Origin: an uncultured Alphaproteobacteria bacterium
GTDB lineage: Bacteria; Pseudomonadota; Alphaproteobacteria; Rs-D84
Assembly: GCA_905233975.1 (NCBI GenBank)
Contig: CAJOGD010000004.1
Span: 207,883 to 271,882, forward strand
Direction: 5' to 3'
Length of the DNA: 64,000 nt
A model generated the notes under the pieces. The model worked only from the letters and a program-made list of their open reading frames with translations. It was not told the DNA's origin and ran no database searches. Made by a program: the position numbers and the translations under genes. This document shows positions 43,083 through 51,367 of this stretch, in pieces (the first letter of the stretch is position 1; every line of letters begins with the position of its first letter).

Positions 43083-44351
43083 ATGCATATAAATGAAATA
43101 AAGGCCAAGTCGCCACAACAACTGTTGAAAATGGCGGAAGATATGGGCATAGAAGAGGCGTCGCAGTTAAACGTGCAACAATTGCGCTTTGCGGTTATGC
43201 GCGGGTATGCGACCGATAAAAAAATCACGCTAATTGGCGACGGTGTTCTTGAACGGTTACAGGACGGTTTTGGTTTCCTGCGCGCACCGGAAAGCAATTA
43301 TTTGGCCGGGCCGGACGATTTGTATGTGTCGCCAAGTTTGATAAAAAAATATGGATTAAAGACCGGTGATTATGTCGAAGGTCAAATTCAGGCGCCACAA
43401 AATGAATCTGAACGTTATTTCGCGTTGGAAACGATTGAACGCGTGAATGGTGATGACCCGGAAAAATTGCGGCATCGCGTATCTTTTGATGATATGACGC
43501 CGCTTTACCCGGACGAACAGTTAAAGATGGAGGTTATCGGTGATACGGACAAGGGACGCAATTTGTCCGCGCGTGTTATCGACCTTATATCGCCGACGGG
43601 CCGGGGCCAGCGTTCGCTTATCGTTGCGCCGCCGCGGACCGGTAAGACCGTCATGTTGCAAAATATCGCGCATTCGATTGCAACAAACTATCCGGATGTG
43701 AAACTTATTGTATTGCTTATTGACGAACGACCCGAAGAGGTCACCGATATGCAGCGCAGTGTCAAGGGAGAGGTTATATCTTCGACCTTTGATGAACCCG
43801 CAACGCGACATATTCAGGTTGCCGAAATGGTTATCGAAAAGGCAAAACGTTTGGTAGAGGCGGGACAAGATGTTGTGATTCTGCTTGATTCCATTACGCG
43901 TTTGGGGCGTGCGTATAATACATTCGTTCCGTCCAGTGGCAAGGTTTTAACCGGTGGTGTTGACGCGTATGCGTTGCAACGGCCAAAGCGGTTCTTTGGT
44001 GCCGCGCGTAATATCGAAGGCGGGGGCAGTTTGACGATTATCGCGACCGCACTGGTCGATACCGGTTCCAAAATGGACGAAGTTATTTTTGAAGAATTCA
44101 AGGGAACGGGTAATAGTGAAATCATACTTGACCGGAAATTGTCCGATAAACGTGTTTATCCGGCGATTGATATTACCAAGTCCGGCACGCGCAAGGAAGA
44201 TTTGCTGGTCGGTAAAGAATTGCTTGCGAAAATGTATGTCTTGCGTCGCATTATCAATCCGATGGGAACACTGGAGGCGATGGAATTCTTGTTGGATAAA
44301 TTGCGATTGACTAAGACGAATAGTGATTTCTTTAATTCCATGAATCAATAA
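43083..44351 (+). CDS. rho: Transcription termination factor Rho
   Basis: Hexameric RNA-dependent ATPase/helicase of 422 aa. The N-terminal Rho-N and cold-shock-like RNA-binding domains span residues 1-125 ([53 protein letters not shown]). The ATPase core has P-loop [10 protein letters not shown], Walker [17 protein letters not shown], the Q-loop region [21 protein letters not shown] split by the usual spacing, and [11 protein letters not shown]. Length and motif order are typical. The gene has its own promoter and an intrinsic terminator. Confidence 0.97.
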   Translation: MHINEIKAKSPQQLLKMAEDMGIEEASQLNVQQLRFAVMRGYATDKKITLIGDGVLERLQDGFGFLRAPESNYLAGPDDLYVSPSLIKKYGLKTGDYVEGQIQAPQNESERYFALETIERVNGDDPEKLRHRVSFDDMTPLYPDEQLKMEVIGDTDKGRNLSARVIDLISPTGRGQRSLIVAPPRTGKTVMLQNIAHSIATNYPDVKLIVLLIDERPEEVTDMQRSVKGEVISSTFDEPATRHIQVAEMVIEKAKRLVEAGQDVVILLDSITRLGRAYNTFVPSSGKVLTGGVDAYALQRPKRFFGAARNIEGGGSLTIIATALVDTGSKMDEVIFEEFKGTGNSEIILDRKLSDKRVYPAIDITKSGTRKEDLLVGKELLAKMYVLRRIINPMGTLEAMEFLLDKLRLTKTNSDFFNSMNQ

Positions 44352-44356
44352 CAAAT

Positions 44357-44379
44357 GCGCACCGTTTGGTGCGTTTTTT
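44357..44379 (+). terminator. rho terminator
   Basis: CGCACC-GTTT-GGTGCG hairpin followed by six T. Confidence 0.85.
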
Positions 44380-44393
44380 GTTGGGGGTAAAAA

Positions 44394-44618
44394 ATGCAAA
44401 AGTATTTGATAATCGCCGTTTGTGCGATGGTTTTTGGCGCGTATTTCTTTGGCGCCCGAATTGCGCGTGAAAAGTGTGTGGCCGATGGTGCCAATGCGCA
44501 GACAGGCGAAATTATAAACAATGTAAATATGGTAAGGGGGGCAAATGAAAAAACTGTGCATACCAATGTGCGCGATATTCGTGACATCTTGCGACGGAAA
44601 TATACCATTGCGGAATAG
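44394..44618 (+). CDS. Small membrane-anchored protein, inner-membrane spanin-like (Rz-like)
   Basis: A 74-aa protein with one N-terminal transmembrane helix (YLIIAVCAMVFGAYFFGA), then a short periplasmic helical domain ending in VRDIRDILRRKYTIAE. Size, topology and the overlap with a lipoprotein gene in another frame are what is expected of phage two-component spanins (Rz/Rz1), in which the inner-membrane part pairs with an outer-membrane lipoprotein. GGGGGT precedes the ATG. There is no holin, endolysin or other phage gene nearby, so this could be a domesticated relic after rho. The spanin assignment rests on architecture, not on recognised homology. Confidence 0.6.
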   Translation: MQKYLIIAVCAMVFGAYFFGARIAREKCVADGANAQTGEIINNVNMVRGANEKTVHTNVRDIRDILRRKYTIAE

Positions 44619-44748
44619 ATCGGCGGCAGAGGTTTGCCCATGCGAATTTATTTATGGGCGCGAATCCGATTGGGACGTAATCAGCGACGATTTGGCGCGC
44701 AATATATACCGACATAATTTGGTCTGTGAAAAAATGCGTGGGAAATAA
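44545..44748 (+). CDS. Small lipoprotein, outer-membrane spanin-like (Rz1-like), overlapping gene
   Basis: A 67-aa lipoprotein whose first 74 nt lie inside the preceding gene in a different reading frame. The signal peptide MKKLCIPMCAIFVTSC ends in a lipobox (VTSC). The mature part is short, with three further cysteines (EVCPCEF and LVCEKM) and a DWDVISDDLARNIYRHN helix. AAGGGGGG, inside the upstream gene, is a strong ribosome-binding site. Out-of-frame nesting of a lipoprotein with an inner-membrane partner is the hallmark of Rz/Rz1 pairs. It converges directly on the 44749 gene, with no gap between the stop codons. Confidence 0.6.
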   Translation: MKKLCIPMCAIFVTSCDGNIPLRNRSAAEVCPCEFIYGRESDWDVISDDLARNIYRHNLVCEKMRGK

Positions 44749-45687
44749 TTATTCACTGTAATATTCAATCACTGCGGTGGCGGCGTTTTTGATGTTTATC
44801 ATACGCTGTTCATAACTATTGCAATCGCGTGATATTTGGGAACGGTACGCGTCGCGCATGTTTGATGCCATCGAAGCGCAATTTTTAAGGTGCGCAACGC
44901 AATATTCGTGGCCGGTTAAAAACACCGTTTGACCGCGCATGCGTTCTTCGGCCGTTGGCCATTCGATGTTTAGTGCGTTATCAAGGTTTTCCCAAGAATT
45001 TTCACCAACATATCCGCCAATGCGTTCCATCCAATATTCGTTCATTTCTTCGTCCGTCCATTGGCCACCACCGCGCAGTTTGATTATCTGAATCATCAGG
45101 GCGTTTATTTCATCTTGGTATTGTGAATCGATTTGGGCCAATTTCGCACTGCAATAACAGCGGTTATATGCGGTGTTCGCGCGGGCGCAATAACCGTCCA
45201 TACATTCGATATATCCCGCAAGACAACGCGTTGTTGGAACGTCGTACGTTGTGGTTGTGGGGGCCGCGACATCGGTGCCGGTGCGTGCACCACCCGCGCC
45301 ACGTGTCGCATTTTGCCGGGCGGCGCGTGGAACGACGGTGCGCCCCGTCGTATTGGTTGCGGCGCGCGCAACCACGCGACGCGATGCGGTCGTTGCCGGT
45401 GCGGAAACGTTAGTGGCGGCGCGGGCGGTGGCCGTATTTGAACGTGGCACCACGCGACGTGATTCGGCCATTTGCCGCGTTTTAACAACAACGTCCATCG
45501 GGTTGTTGGTCAGTGTAGTGGTTGTCCCGGGGTTCAATGCGGTTCGCATTTTATTGTTCAGGTACGGATACATATACGCATACGCGTTCGGATCAACATA
45601 CATCGCCGGTTTTCGTGTGGCGGCGCCAACGGCCGCGGAACACAGCACAATGCACGACGCAATAAAAAACCGAAGAAACCTTTCCAT
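44749..45687 (-). CDS. Secreted hypothetical protein with low-complexity region, 312 aa
   Basis: The signal peptide is MERFLRFFIASCIVLCSAAVGA. Residues 75-150 are a low-complexity stretch built from repeats of the type RRVV(P/A)R, ATARAATN and APATTAS. A Cys-rich core follows (CLAGYIECMDGYCARANTAYNRCYC, then CVAHLKNCAS), and the end is helical. The CMDGYC cluster recalls the KCLSDYCGD segment of the secreted protein at 54087, so the two may be distant relatives. No Shine-Dalgarno sequence is evident before the ATG. The function is unknown; export and disulfide bonding are the only supported statements. Confidence 0.7.
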   Translation of the reverse strand: MERFLRFFIASCIVLCSAAVGAATRKPAMYVDPNAYAYMYPYLNNKMRTALNPGTTTTLTNNPMDVVVKTRQMAESRRVVPRSNTATARAATNVSAPATTASRRVVARAATNTTGRTVVPRAARQNATRGAGGARTGTDVAAPTTTTYDVPTTRCLAGYIECMDGYCARANTAYNRCYCSAKLAQIDSQYQDEINALMIQIIKLRGGGQWTDEEMNEYWMERIGGYVGENSWENLDNALNIEWPTAEERMRGQTVFLTGHEYCVAHLKNCASMASNMRDAYRSQISRDCNSYEQRMINIKNAATAVIEYYSE

Positions 45688-45724
45688 GTTTTTCAGTTTA
45701 ATAAAAATACATGCGCCAAGGCAA

Positions 45725-45757
45725 TAAAAAAAACCGAAACAAATGTTTCGGTTTATC
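45725..45757 (-). terminator. Terminator of the two-gene membrane-protein operon
   Basis: On the minus strand AAACCGAAAC-ATTT-GTTTCGGTTT is followed by a further T run. Confidence 0.85.
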
Positions 45758-45771
45758 GTTTGATGTCTAAA

Positions 45772-45984
45772 TTATTTCTTTTTTGCCTTGATTGCGCCCC
45801 AAACCAACATCAGGACACCCGCGGCGGCCGCATAACAACCGGCACGCAGTGGATTAACATCTTGTCCTTGGGCGGTTGGGACATCGGTACAAACACATAA
45901 CAAAGCAACCAAGCCGCCCATCGCCGTAATTGCGCCACCGGCCTGAATTAACAATTTTGCCAAATATTTATTGTTATTTTGCAT
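45772..45984 (-). CDS. Small membrane protein, 70 aa
   Basis: It has two predicted transmembrane helices (LIQAGGAITAMGGLVALLCVC and AGCYAAAAGVLMLVWGAI) joined by a short loop with VPTAQGQDVNPLR, and a Lys-rich C-terminus. It overlaps the end of the upstream gene (45974-46420) by 11 nt and is followed by a strong terminator, so it is the second gene of a two-gene operon. I do not recognise the family. The size and hydrophobicity would also fit a holin-like or accessory membrane protein, but nothing else supports that. Confidence 0.65.
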   Translation of the reverse strand: MQNNNKYLAKLLIQAGGAITAMGGLVALLCVCTDVPTAQGQDVNPLRAGCYAAAAGVLMLVWGAIKAKKK

Positions 45985-46420
45985 GTGTGTTGGTTTCTTT
46001 TGCGTTGGCCGTTATTTGTTTGGATGCTTTATTGGTCTTTTTCCATGCGTGCAGGGTGGCAAAGAAGCTTATAATCAACCCTGTACATGCTCGTATCCCT
46101 CTGAAATCCACTTCATCGATCAAATCTGTATATGCTTTTTTGTCAAAAGCGTTGCCGAAATTATATGTTTCTTTTAACGGCGCCAAGTAAGCCCCAGCCA
46201 GGGATCCATTTCCGGCCTCTGCTTGTTCGACGCGGTTGCGGTCAGGTAATGATACGGCGGCTTCAAAAAAGTTGGCGCCTTCGCTTGTGGCGTGCCCTTT
46301 GAGGCCGCAAATCCACATGAAGTACATAACTATCAAGAACACGCTTTGGTACTTGCAGAAATGGCCTAAAAAACGCCAAAAATCCGCTTTGTTGACGGAA
46401 TTTAACTTTTGTTGTTCCAT
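45974..46420 (-). CDS. Membrane protein of unknown function, 148 aa
   Basis: A transmembrane segment near the N-terminus (YQSVFLIVMYFMWICGL) and a second near residues 110-127 (GIRACTGLIISFFATLH) flank an extracytoplasmic loop of about 65 residues (ANFFEAAVSLPDRNRVEQAE...). The cytoplasmic tail is Lys/Thr-rich. AAAAGGA precedes the ATG and a near-consensus promoter lies upstream. It is translationally coupled to the following 70-aa membrane protein. The family is not recognised. Confidence 0.65.
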   Translation of the reverse strand: MEQQKLNSVNKADFWRFLGHFCKYQSVFLIVMYFMWICGLKGHATSEGANFFEAAVSLPDRNRVEQAEAGNGSLAGAYLAPLKETYNFGNAFDKKAYTDLIDEVDFRGIRACTGLIISFFATLHAWKKTNKASKQITANAKETNTHAK

Positions 46421-46447
46421 TTTTTATCCTTTTATTAAGTTAACCGT

Positions 46448-46476
46448 AATATAATACAAAATATATTGATTGTCAA
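46448..46476 (-). promoter_or_regulatory. Promoter of the two-gene membrane-protein operon
   Basis: On the minus strand TTGACA and TATATT with 17-bp spacing. Confidence 0.75.
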
Positions 46477-46551
46477 GTATTTATATTTTTATAGAAAAAA
46501 GATGATTTTTAGGAATTTTTTCGGTATAATGTTGCATCAGGAGAGGGGTTT

Positions 46552-47880
46552 ATGAAGCGAATTTTACTTGTATTTGCGCTGTGTATGCCGGTTTTGGCGA
46601 TGGCGGAAGATGATTGCGCCACGCGCCGCGATGTGCCGGACGGTGTTCAGTCTTTGTCGGACGTTATAAAATTGGGGCTTTGCCGGAATCCGCAAACGGC
46701 GGCGGCGTATGCATCGTTACGGGCAAGTCGTTTTAATAAAAATGCCGGATATGCAAGTTATTTGCCGTCTGTGTCCGCGGGGGTAAGTGCGAACAAAAAT
46801 TATCGGGACCATGAATGGGGCGATTGGGGTTATGGCGCGTCCATTTCCGCGTCTTATTTGATATTTGACTTTGGACGGCGGACGGCCGACATGAATCAGA
46901 TGATTGCCGCATATCGCGCCGCGGGGTTTGATTTTAGTGAAACCGTCCAGAATTTTGTTTATGGGCTTGTTGGGTCGTATTATGAATTGTTGAATGCCGA
47001 TGCGGACGTGGAATCATCGAAATCTGCATTAACTGTGGCCCAAACTGCGTATGACACCGCAAATAAAAAGTTCAAGGCGGGTGCGGTCGCGCGTGCCGAT
47101 GTGTTAAAGGCGGAAACAACATTGGCAAGTGCAAAGTTGGCGTTGGAACGGTCAAAAAATAATCGTGAAATTACCAAGGGAACATTGCTTACCAAACTTT
47201 CGTTTCCGGCGGACGGCGATATCGCGATTGCCGATATGTCATCGACATTTGGAACGGATGCGGAAAACGAAAGCGTCGAAGAACTTATTAAAATTGCGCG
47301 TGAAAAACGTCCGGATTTGTTAAAAGCAACCGCAAATAAAGATGCCGCGTGGCACAAACGTAATGCGGCGTTTTTGAAAAATTTACCGTCTATTTCGGCG
47401 TCGGGTTCGATATCTTGGAATGACGATAGTTTATCGGATACGTTTAGCCCAAATTCAAACAAAGTGAACGGTTCGATTGGTATTCGTGCCTCTATGCCGA
47501 TTTTTGCAGGATTTGCGAATATGTATGGTCTGCGCGCGGCCGAGGCGGATTATACCCGCGCCAAGTATAATGAGCAGCAAACGGCGAATGCCGCGGAATT
47601 GGATATCTTTACTGCGTACAATAACTATAAAACCGCGCAGACCGTTTTGGAACAAACCAAGGCTTTGTTAAAGTCCGCGACGGAATCTGAAAAGGTGACA
47701 AGTGGTATGTACAAGGTTGGACGTGCAACAATGCTTGATTGGCAAACGGCACAATCTGAATTGGTGTCGGCACAAAAGCAAAATAATGCGGCAAAGTACG
47801 ATTTGTTTATTAAACGGGCTGCGGTGGCGTTGGCCATTGGCGATTTAAAGTCAGAGTTGGAGGGAATAAAAGATGAATAA
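46552..47880 (+). CDS. TolC-family outer-membrane channel
   Basis: A 442-aa exported protein with signal peptide MKRILLVFALCMPVLAMA. It shows the duplicated TolC/OEP helix-strand pattern: SLSDVIKLGLCRNPQTAAAYA at the start, long helices (ADADVESSKSALTVAQTAYDT, FKAGAVARADVLKAETTLAS), the second repeat (ESVEELIKIAREKRPDLLKA, GIRASMPIFAG) and the closing MLDWQTAQSELVSAQKQNN. It forms the trimeric outer-membrane exit duct for the adjacent MacAB-type pump. GGAGAGGGG precedes the ATG, and the last 8 nt overlap the macA-like gene. First gene of a four-gene operon. Confidence 0.92.
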   Translation: MKRILLVFALCMPVLAMAEDDCATRRDVPDGVQSLSDVIKLGLCRNPQTAAAYASLRASRFNKNAGYASYLPSVSAGVSANKNYRDHEWGDWGYGASISASYLIFDFGRRTADMNQMIAAYRAAGFDFSETVQNFVYGLVGSYYELLNADADVESSKSALTVAQTAYDTANKKFKAGAVARADVLKAETTLASAKLALERSKNNREITKGTLLTKLSFPADGDIAIADMSSTFGTDAENESVEELIKIAREKRPDLLKATANKDAAWHKRNAAFLKNLPSISASGSISWNDDSLSDTFSPNSNKVNGSIGIRASMPIFAGFANMYGLRAAEADYTRAKYNEQQTANAAELDIFTAYNNYKTAQTVLEQTKALLKSATESEKVTSGMYKVGRATMLDWQTAQSELVSAQKQNNAAKYDLFIKRAAVALAIGDLKSELEGIKDE

Positions 47881-49066
47881 AAAAAGAAAAAATTGGATTA
47901 TTCGACATAAATGGTGGTGCATTGCGGGCGCGGCGGCGGTTCTTATGATTTGGGCCTTTACCGGAACGGCGTCCAAGGTTGCAAAAAAAGACTTTGTCAC
48001 GATGGATATTATGCGCGGCAACTTGTCCCAGACTGTGACCGCAACGGGCGAGATTCAGCCCCTTAACACCGTAAATGTTGGTTCCCAGGTTTCCGGAACG
48101 ATTTCTGAAATTTTCGTTGACTATAATTCGGTGGTTAAACAGGGTGATAAACTGCTTGAAATTGATCCGTCGGTGTTAAAGGCGTCGGTGGATGAGGCCG
48201 AGGCATCATTGGAATCGGCCAAGTCACAGTTGAATTTGGCGAAAAGCGATTATAATCGTAATAAATCCCTGTATGATTCCGGCTATATTGCGCGCGCCGA
48301 AATGGATCAATCTTTGGCCACGTATGAACAGGCGTTGCAATCGGTAAAGCGCATGCAATCGCAATATGACCGGGCGGTGACGAACCTTTCGTATGCGACA
48401 ATTGTATCGCCGGTTGATGGGACGGTAATTTCGCGCAAGGTCGATAAAGGCCAGACCGTCGCGGCATCTTTCCAAACGCCGGATTTGTTTGAAATTGCCG
48501 AAGATTTAACGAAAATGCAAATTGAAACTTCGGTATCCGAGGCGGATATTGGCGTTATAAAGCAGGGCCAAACCGTCACATTTACGGTTGACGCGTATTC
48601 GGGGCAAACGTTCGAAGGCTTTGTGCGCCAGGTCAGACTTTCGCCGACAACTACATCGAATGTTGTGGTTTATACCGTTGTGATTGATGTCGATAACACT
48701 GATTTGCGTCTTATGCCGGGAATGACGGCGTTTGTGACGATTATCGTGAATGCGGCGAATGATACTTGGAAAGTGCAAAATTCTGCATTATTGCTGCGCA
48801 GTTTTGACGGCATTGTTGAAACAGATGACGAAAACGTTACGCCGGCCAATCATTTGGCGATAAAGCGCGGTTCGCGTGTTGTCTTGGTGCCATATACCAA
48901 GGGTTTGGTGACCGCAACCGAAACGCAGATAATTTCGGACGAAATAGAAGAGGGTGACAAGGTTATTATCGGCTATGTGGGACAACAGAAAAAGGCAAGC
49001 ACCAATCGGGGTGGAAATAATCGTGGTGGCGGAATGATGGGTGGCCCCGGCGGCGGCCCAAGGTAA
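47873..49066 (+). CDS. macA: MacA-type periplasmic adaptor protein
   Basis: Membrane-fusion protein of 397 aa that links the inner-membrane MacB to TolC. It has an N-terminal transmembrane anchor (WWCIAGAAAVLMIWAFTG), a lipoyl/barrel-sandwich domain (GEIQPLNTVNVGSQVSGTI and VSPVDGTVISRKVDKGQTV), an alpha-hairpin (residues 95-165, EASLESAKSQLNLAKSDYN), a beta-barrel and a membrane-proximal domain. The C-terminus is Gly/Arg/Asn-rich, unusual for the family. It overlaps the TolC gene by 8 nt and lies 12 nt before the ATPase gene. Confidence 0.9.
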   Translation: MNKKRKNWIIRHKWWCIAGAAAVLMIWAFTGTASKVAKKDFVTMDIMRGNLSQTVTATGEIQPLNTVNVGSQVSGTISEIFVDYNSVVKQGDKLLEIDPSVLKASVDEAEASLESAKSQLNLAKSDYNRNKSLYDSGYIARAEMDQSLATYEQALQSVKRMQSQYDRAVTNLSYATIVSPVDGTVISRKVDKGQTVAASFQTPDLFEIAEDLTKMQIETSVSEADIGVIKQGQTVTFTVDAYSGQTFEGFVRQVRLSPTTTSNVVVYTVVIDVDNTDLRLMPGMTAFVTIIVNAANDTWKVQNSALLLRSFDGIVETDDENVTPANHLAIKRGSRVVLVPYTKGLVTATETQIISDEIEEGDKVIIGYVGQQKKASTNRGGNNRGGGMMGGPGGGPR

Positions 49067-49078
49067 AGGCGCGACGTC

Positions 49079-49825
49079 ATGAAAAAAACGCCGGTAATTT
49101 CACTAAAAAAAATCTGTAAAAGTTTCCCTTTGGAAATCGGGGGCCAGCAGCAGGTTCTGTTTGATAATACCTTTGATATTATGCCGGGTGAATTTGTTGC
49201 GATTATGGGCCCGTCGGGGTCGGGTAAGTCAACCTGTATGAACATAATCGGTGCGTTGGATACGCCGTCGTCGGGTGTTTATGAACTGTATGGCAAAGAT
49301 ATAACAACACTTTTCCCCGATGAATTGGCCAAGGTGCGTAATGAATATATCGGTTTTGTGTTTCAGAATTTTAATTTGCTGCCAAAGCGTAATATCTTGG
49401 ACAATGTGATGTTGCCACTGATGTATCGTGGGTTGCCAATGGCGGAAAGAATTGGTCGTGCGCGCGAAATGTTAAAGTTGGTTGATTTGGAAAATTTTGA
49501 AACGTATTTGCCGACGCAACTTTCGGGCGGTATGAAGCAACGCGTTGCGATTGCGCGGGCGCTTGCCGGCGATCCAAAGATTATATTGGCGGACGAACCG
49601 ACCGGTGCACTCGATTCCAAAATGGGGAATGAAATTTTGCGTTTTTTCAAGAAACTGAATAACGATTTGGGAATCACGATTGTGATGATTACGCACGAAT
49701 TTGAAATTGCAAGTTATGCACGTCGTGTGATTCATATCTATGACGGGCATATCACATACGATGGGCCGATTCCAAAGAATGAATCGGTGCTGCTTAAATC
49801 CGAACAAAAGGCGCGCAAAAAATGA
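49079..49825 (+). CDS. MacB-type ABC transporter ATP-binding protein
   Basis: A 248-aa ATPase of the LolD/MacB class. Walker A is GPSGSGKST near residue 45; Q-loop FVFQNFNLLPKRN, signature LSGGMKQRVAIARAL, Walker B IILADEPTGALD and H-loop ITHEFEI are all intact. In E. coli MacB the ATPase is fused to the permease; here they are separate genes, joined by an ATGA overlap (49822-49825). It drives mechanotransmission-type export of a macrolide, peptide, lipoprotein or similar substrate through MacA-TolC; the substrate is not evident. Confidence 0.92.
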   Translation: MKKTPVISLKKICKSFPLEIGGQQQVLFDNTFDIMPGEFVAIMGPSGSGKSTCMNIIGALDTPSSGVYELYGKDITTLFPDELAKVRNEYIGFVFQNFNLLPKRNILDNVMLPLMYRGLPMAERIGRAREMLKLVDLENFETYLPTQLSGGMKQRVAIARALAGDPKIILADEPTGALDSKMGNEILRFFKKLNNDLGITIVMITHEFEIASYARRVIHIYDGHITYDGPIPKNESVLLKSEQKARKK

Positions 49826-51039
49826 CGTTCTATGATATTGCACATGAATCTTGGCTGTCTATTTCGGGAAATAAAATGCGGTCTTTTTTGACGGTGCTCG
49901 GGATAGTCATTGGAATTATGGCGGTTGTGATAATGGTTGCGGTTGGCGAAACGGTTCAGCAATCAATTACCGACCAGTTTTCATCACTGGGGACAAATAC
50001 GATTATGATTCGTGCGGGTGCGGCGCAAAGCGCGGGTGTGCGCAGTGGAAACCGTATGACACTTACATTGGACGATGTCGATTATATCGCGCAACTGCCC
50101 GATGTCGCGGCGGTGTCGCCGGTTGAAAACAGCAGTGCCCAGGTTGTATATGGAAACAAGAATTGGTCCACGTCTATGGTTGGTGTGTATCCGGGCTATG
50201 CAACGGTGCAAAATATAGAAATGGAATACGGCGCGTTTTTTGAAATGTCTGCGGTCAAAACCGCGGCGACATACGCGGTGATTGGCCCGGAAACGGCCGA
50301 AGAATTAGGCATGCCGAAAAATCCGGTCGGTGAAATTATTCGTGTGCGCAATACACCTATGACCGTTATTGGTGTCACCAAGGCCAAGGGTGATTCCGGT
50401 ATGGGGTCCCAAGACGACATGATTATCATTCCGATTACTACATTGAAAAAGCGGCTCGCGGGGTCGCGGTTTCCGAATTCTGTGCAAATGATTTCGCTAA
50501 AACTTTACCAAGATTCCGACAATAATATCGCGACGGATCAAATAACATCTGTCTTGCGCAATCGGCATAAACTTAAAGACGGCGTGGCCGATGATTTCCA
50601 AATAACCGACATGAAGCAAGTTATGGAAACGATGGAAACGGTCAGCAGTTATTTGACGCTGTTGCTGGTTGCTATTGCGGCGGTGTCGTTGTTGGTGGGG
50701 TCAATTGGAATTATGAACATGATGTTGGTGTCGGTCGCAGAACGCACACGTGAAATCGGCATACGCAAGGCGATTGGCGCCCAGGAAAGCACGATCGTTA
50801 CGCAATTTTTATCCGAATCGATAATGATTTCGTTTATCGGTTCTATGTTTGGCTTGATACTTGGTGTCGGATTGTCCCAGGGCATCGGGCGATTCGTTTT
50901 GCACTATAACGTCCCGTTCAGCATTTGGCCGGTTGTCGTTTCGATTTCTGTTGCGGTGTTCGTTGGATTGGTGTCGGGCGTAATGCCGGCAATAAAGGCC
51001 GCGAAATTAAATCCAATTGATAGTTTAAGGTACGAGTAA
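49822..51039 (+). CDS. MacB-type ABC transporter permease
   Basis: A 405-aa inner-membrane permease. TM1 lies near residues 20-42 (FLTVLGIVIGIMAVVIMVAVGE), a large periplasmic MacB_PCD domain occupies about 45-265, and the FtsX-type C-terminal domain has three helices (LLLVAIAAVSLLVGSIGIMN, ISFIGSMFGLILGVGLSQG, VSISVAVFVGLVSGVMPA). The coupling motif ERTREIGIRKAIGA is intact. The start overlaps the ATPase stop (ATGA). A palindromic hairpin ATCCGC..GCGGAT follows the stop without a T tract. Last gene of the TolC-MacA-MacB operon. Confidence 0.92.
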   Translation: MTFYDIAHESWLSISGNKMRSFLTVLGIVIGIMAVVIMVAVGETVQQSITDQFSSLGTNTIMIRAGAAQSAGVRSGNRMTLTLDDVDYIAQLPDVAAVSPVENSSAQVVYGNKNWSTSMVGVYPGYATVQNIEMEYGAFFEMSAVKTAATYAVIGPETAEELGMPKNPVGEIIRVRNTPMTVIGVTKAKGDSGMGSQDDMIIIPITTLKKRLAGSRFPNSVQMISLKLYQDSDNNIATDQITSVLRNRHKLKDGVADDFQITDMKQVMETMETVSSYLTLLLVAIAAVSLLVGSIGIMNMMLVSVAERTREIGIRKAIGAQESTIVTQFLSESIMISFIGSMFGLILGVGLSQGIGRFVLHYNVPFSIWPVVVSISVAVFVGLVSGVMPAIKAAKLNPIDSLRYE

Positions 51040-51096
51040 TCCGCTTACGCCTGCGGCGGATAACCCTTAACACTAATTAGTCACATATTTTTTGCC

Positions 51097-51126
51097 TTGA
51101 TTTATCTTTTCGTTTTCTGATATACT
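51097..51126 (+). promoter_or_regulatory. Promoter of structured RNA B3
   Basis: TTGATT and TATACT with 18-bp spacing and TGA before the -10. Confidence 0.8.
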
Positions 51127-51132
51127 AATTCT

Positions 51133-51335
51133 GTCGGCGGGTGTTCCGTTGATGTGGTTTGAAAGCCACTTTCATAAGGCGTCACATTGCGACGCGGTAT
51201 TGCGTCGTTATTTTGACGAAAAGTTCCTGGCACTTTGGGGGCCAGGAAGGCGGTAAAATATCTTAATATACCGCACAATTCCTTATGATTGCTTTCAACC
51301 TCCTGGCCACTTGAAGAAATTCCGGTGGTTATTTT
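51133..51335 (+). ncRNA. Structured leader RNA, type B, copy B3
   Basis: Very similar to B2 except in the long-range helix, which here pairs TCATAAGG (51172-51179) with CCTTATGA (51281-51288). Other elements: hairpin 1 with loop GGGTGTTCC, hairpin 2 GTGG-TTTGAAAG-CCAC, CCTGGC..GCCAGG, GCGGTA..TACCGC, and alternative pairing of GGCCAGGA with TCCTGGCC (51301-51308), which overlaps the terminator stem. The 51368 gene starts 33 nt after the terminator, with no separate promoter. Confidence 0.8.
51307..51335 (+). terminator. Terminator of RNA B3
   Basis: CCAC..GTGG hairpin followed by TTATTTT. Confidence 0.68.
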
Positions 51336-51367
51336 GCTAAGTGTTAGTGAAAAGAAAGGGGAGAAAA

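Noticed and set aside
44394..44748. Remnant prophage around the spanin-like pair
   Set aside because: Flanking genes are rho and an exported protein; no capsid, tail, integrase or lysis enzyme gene is visible, so only the pair itself is reported.
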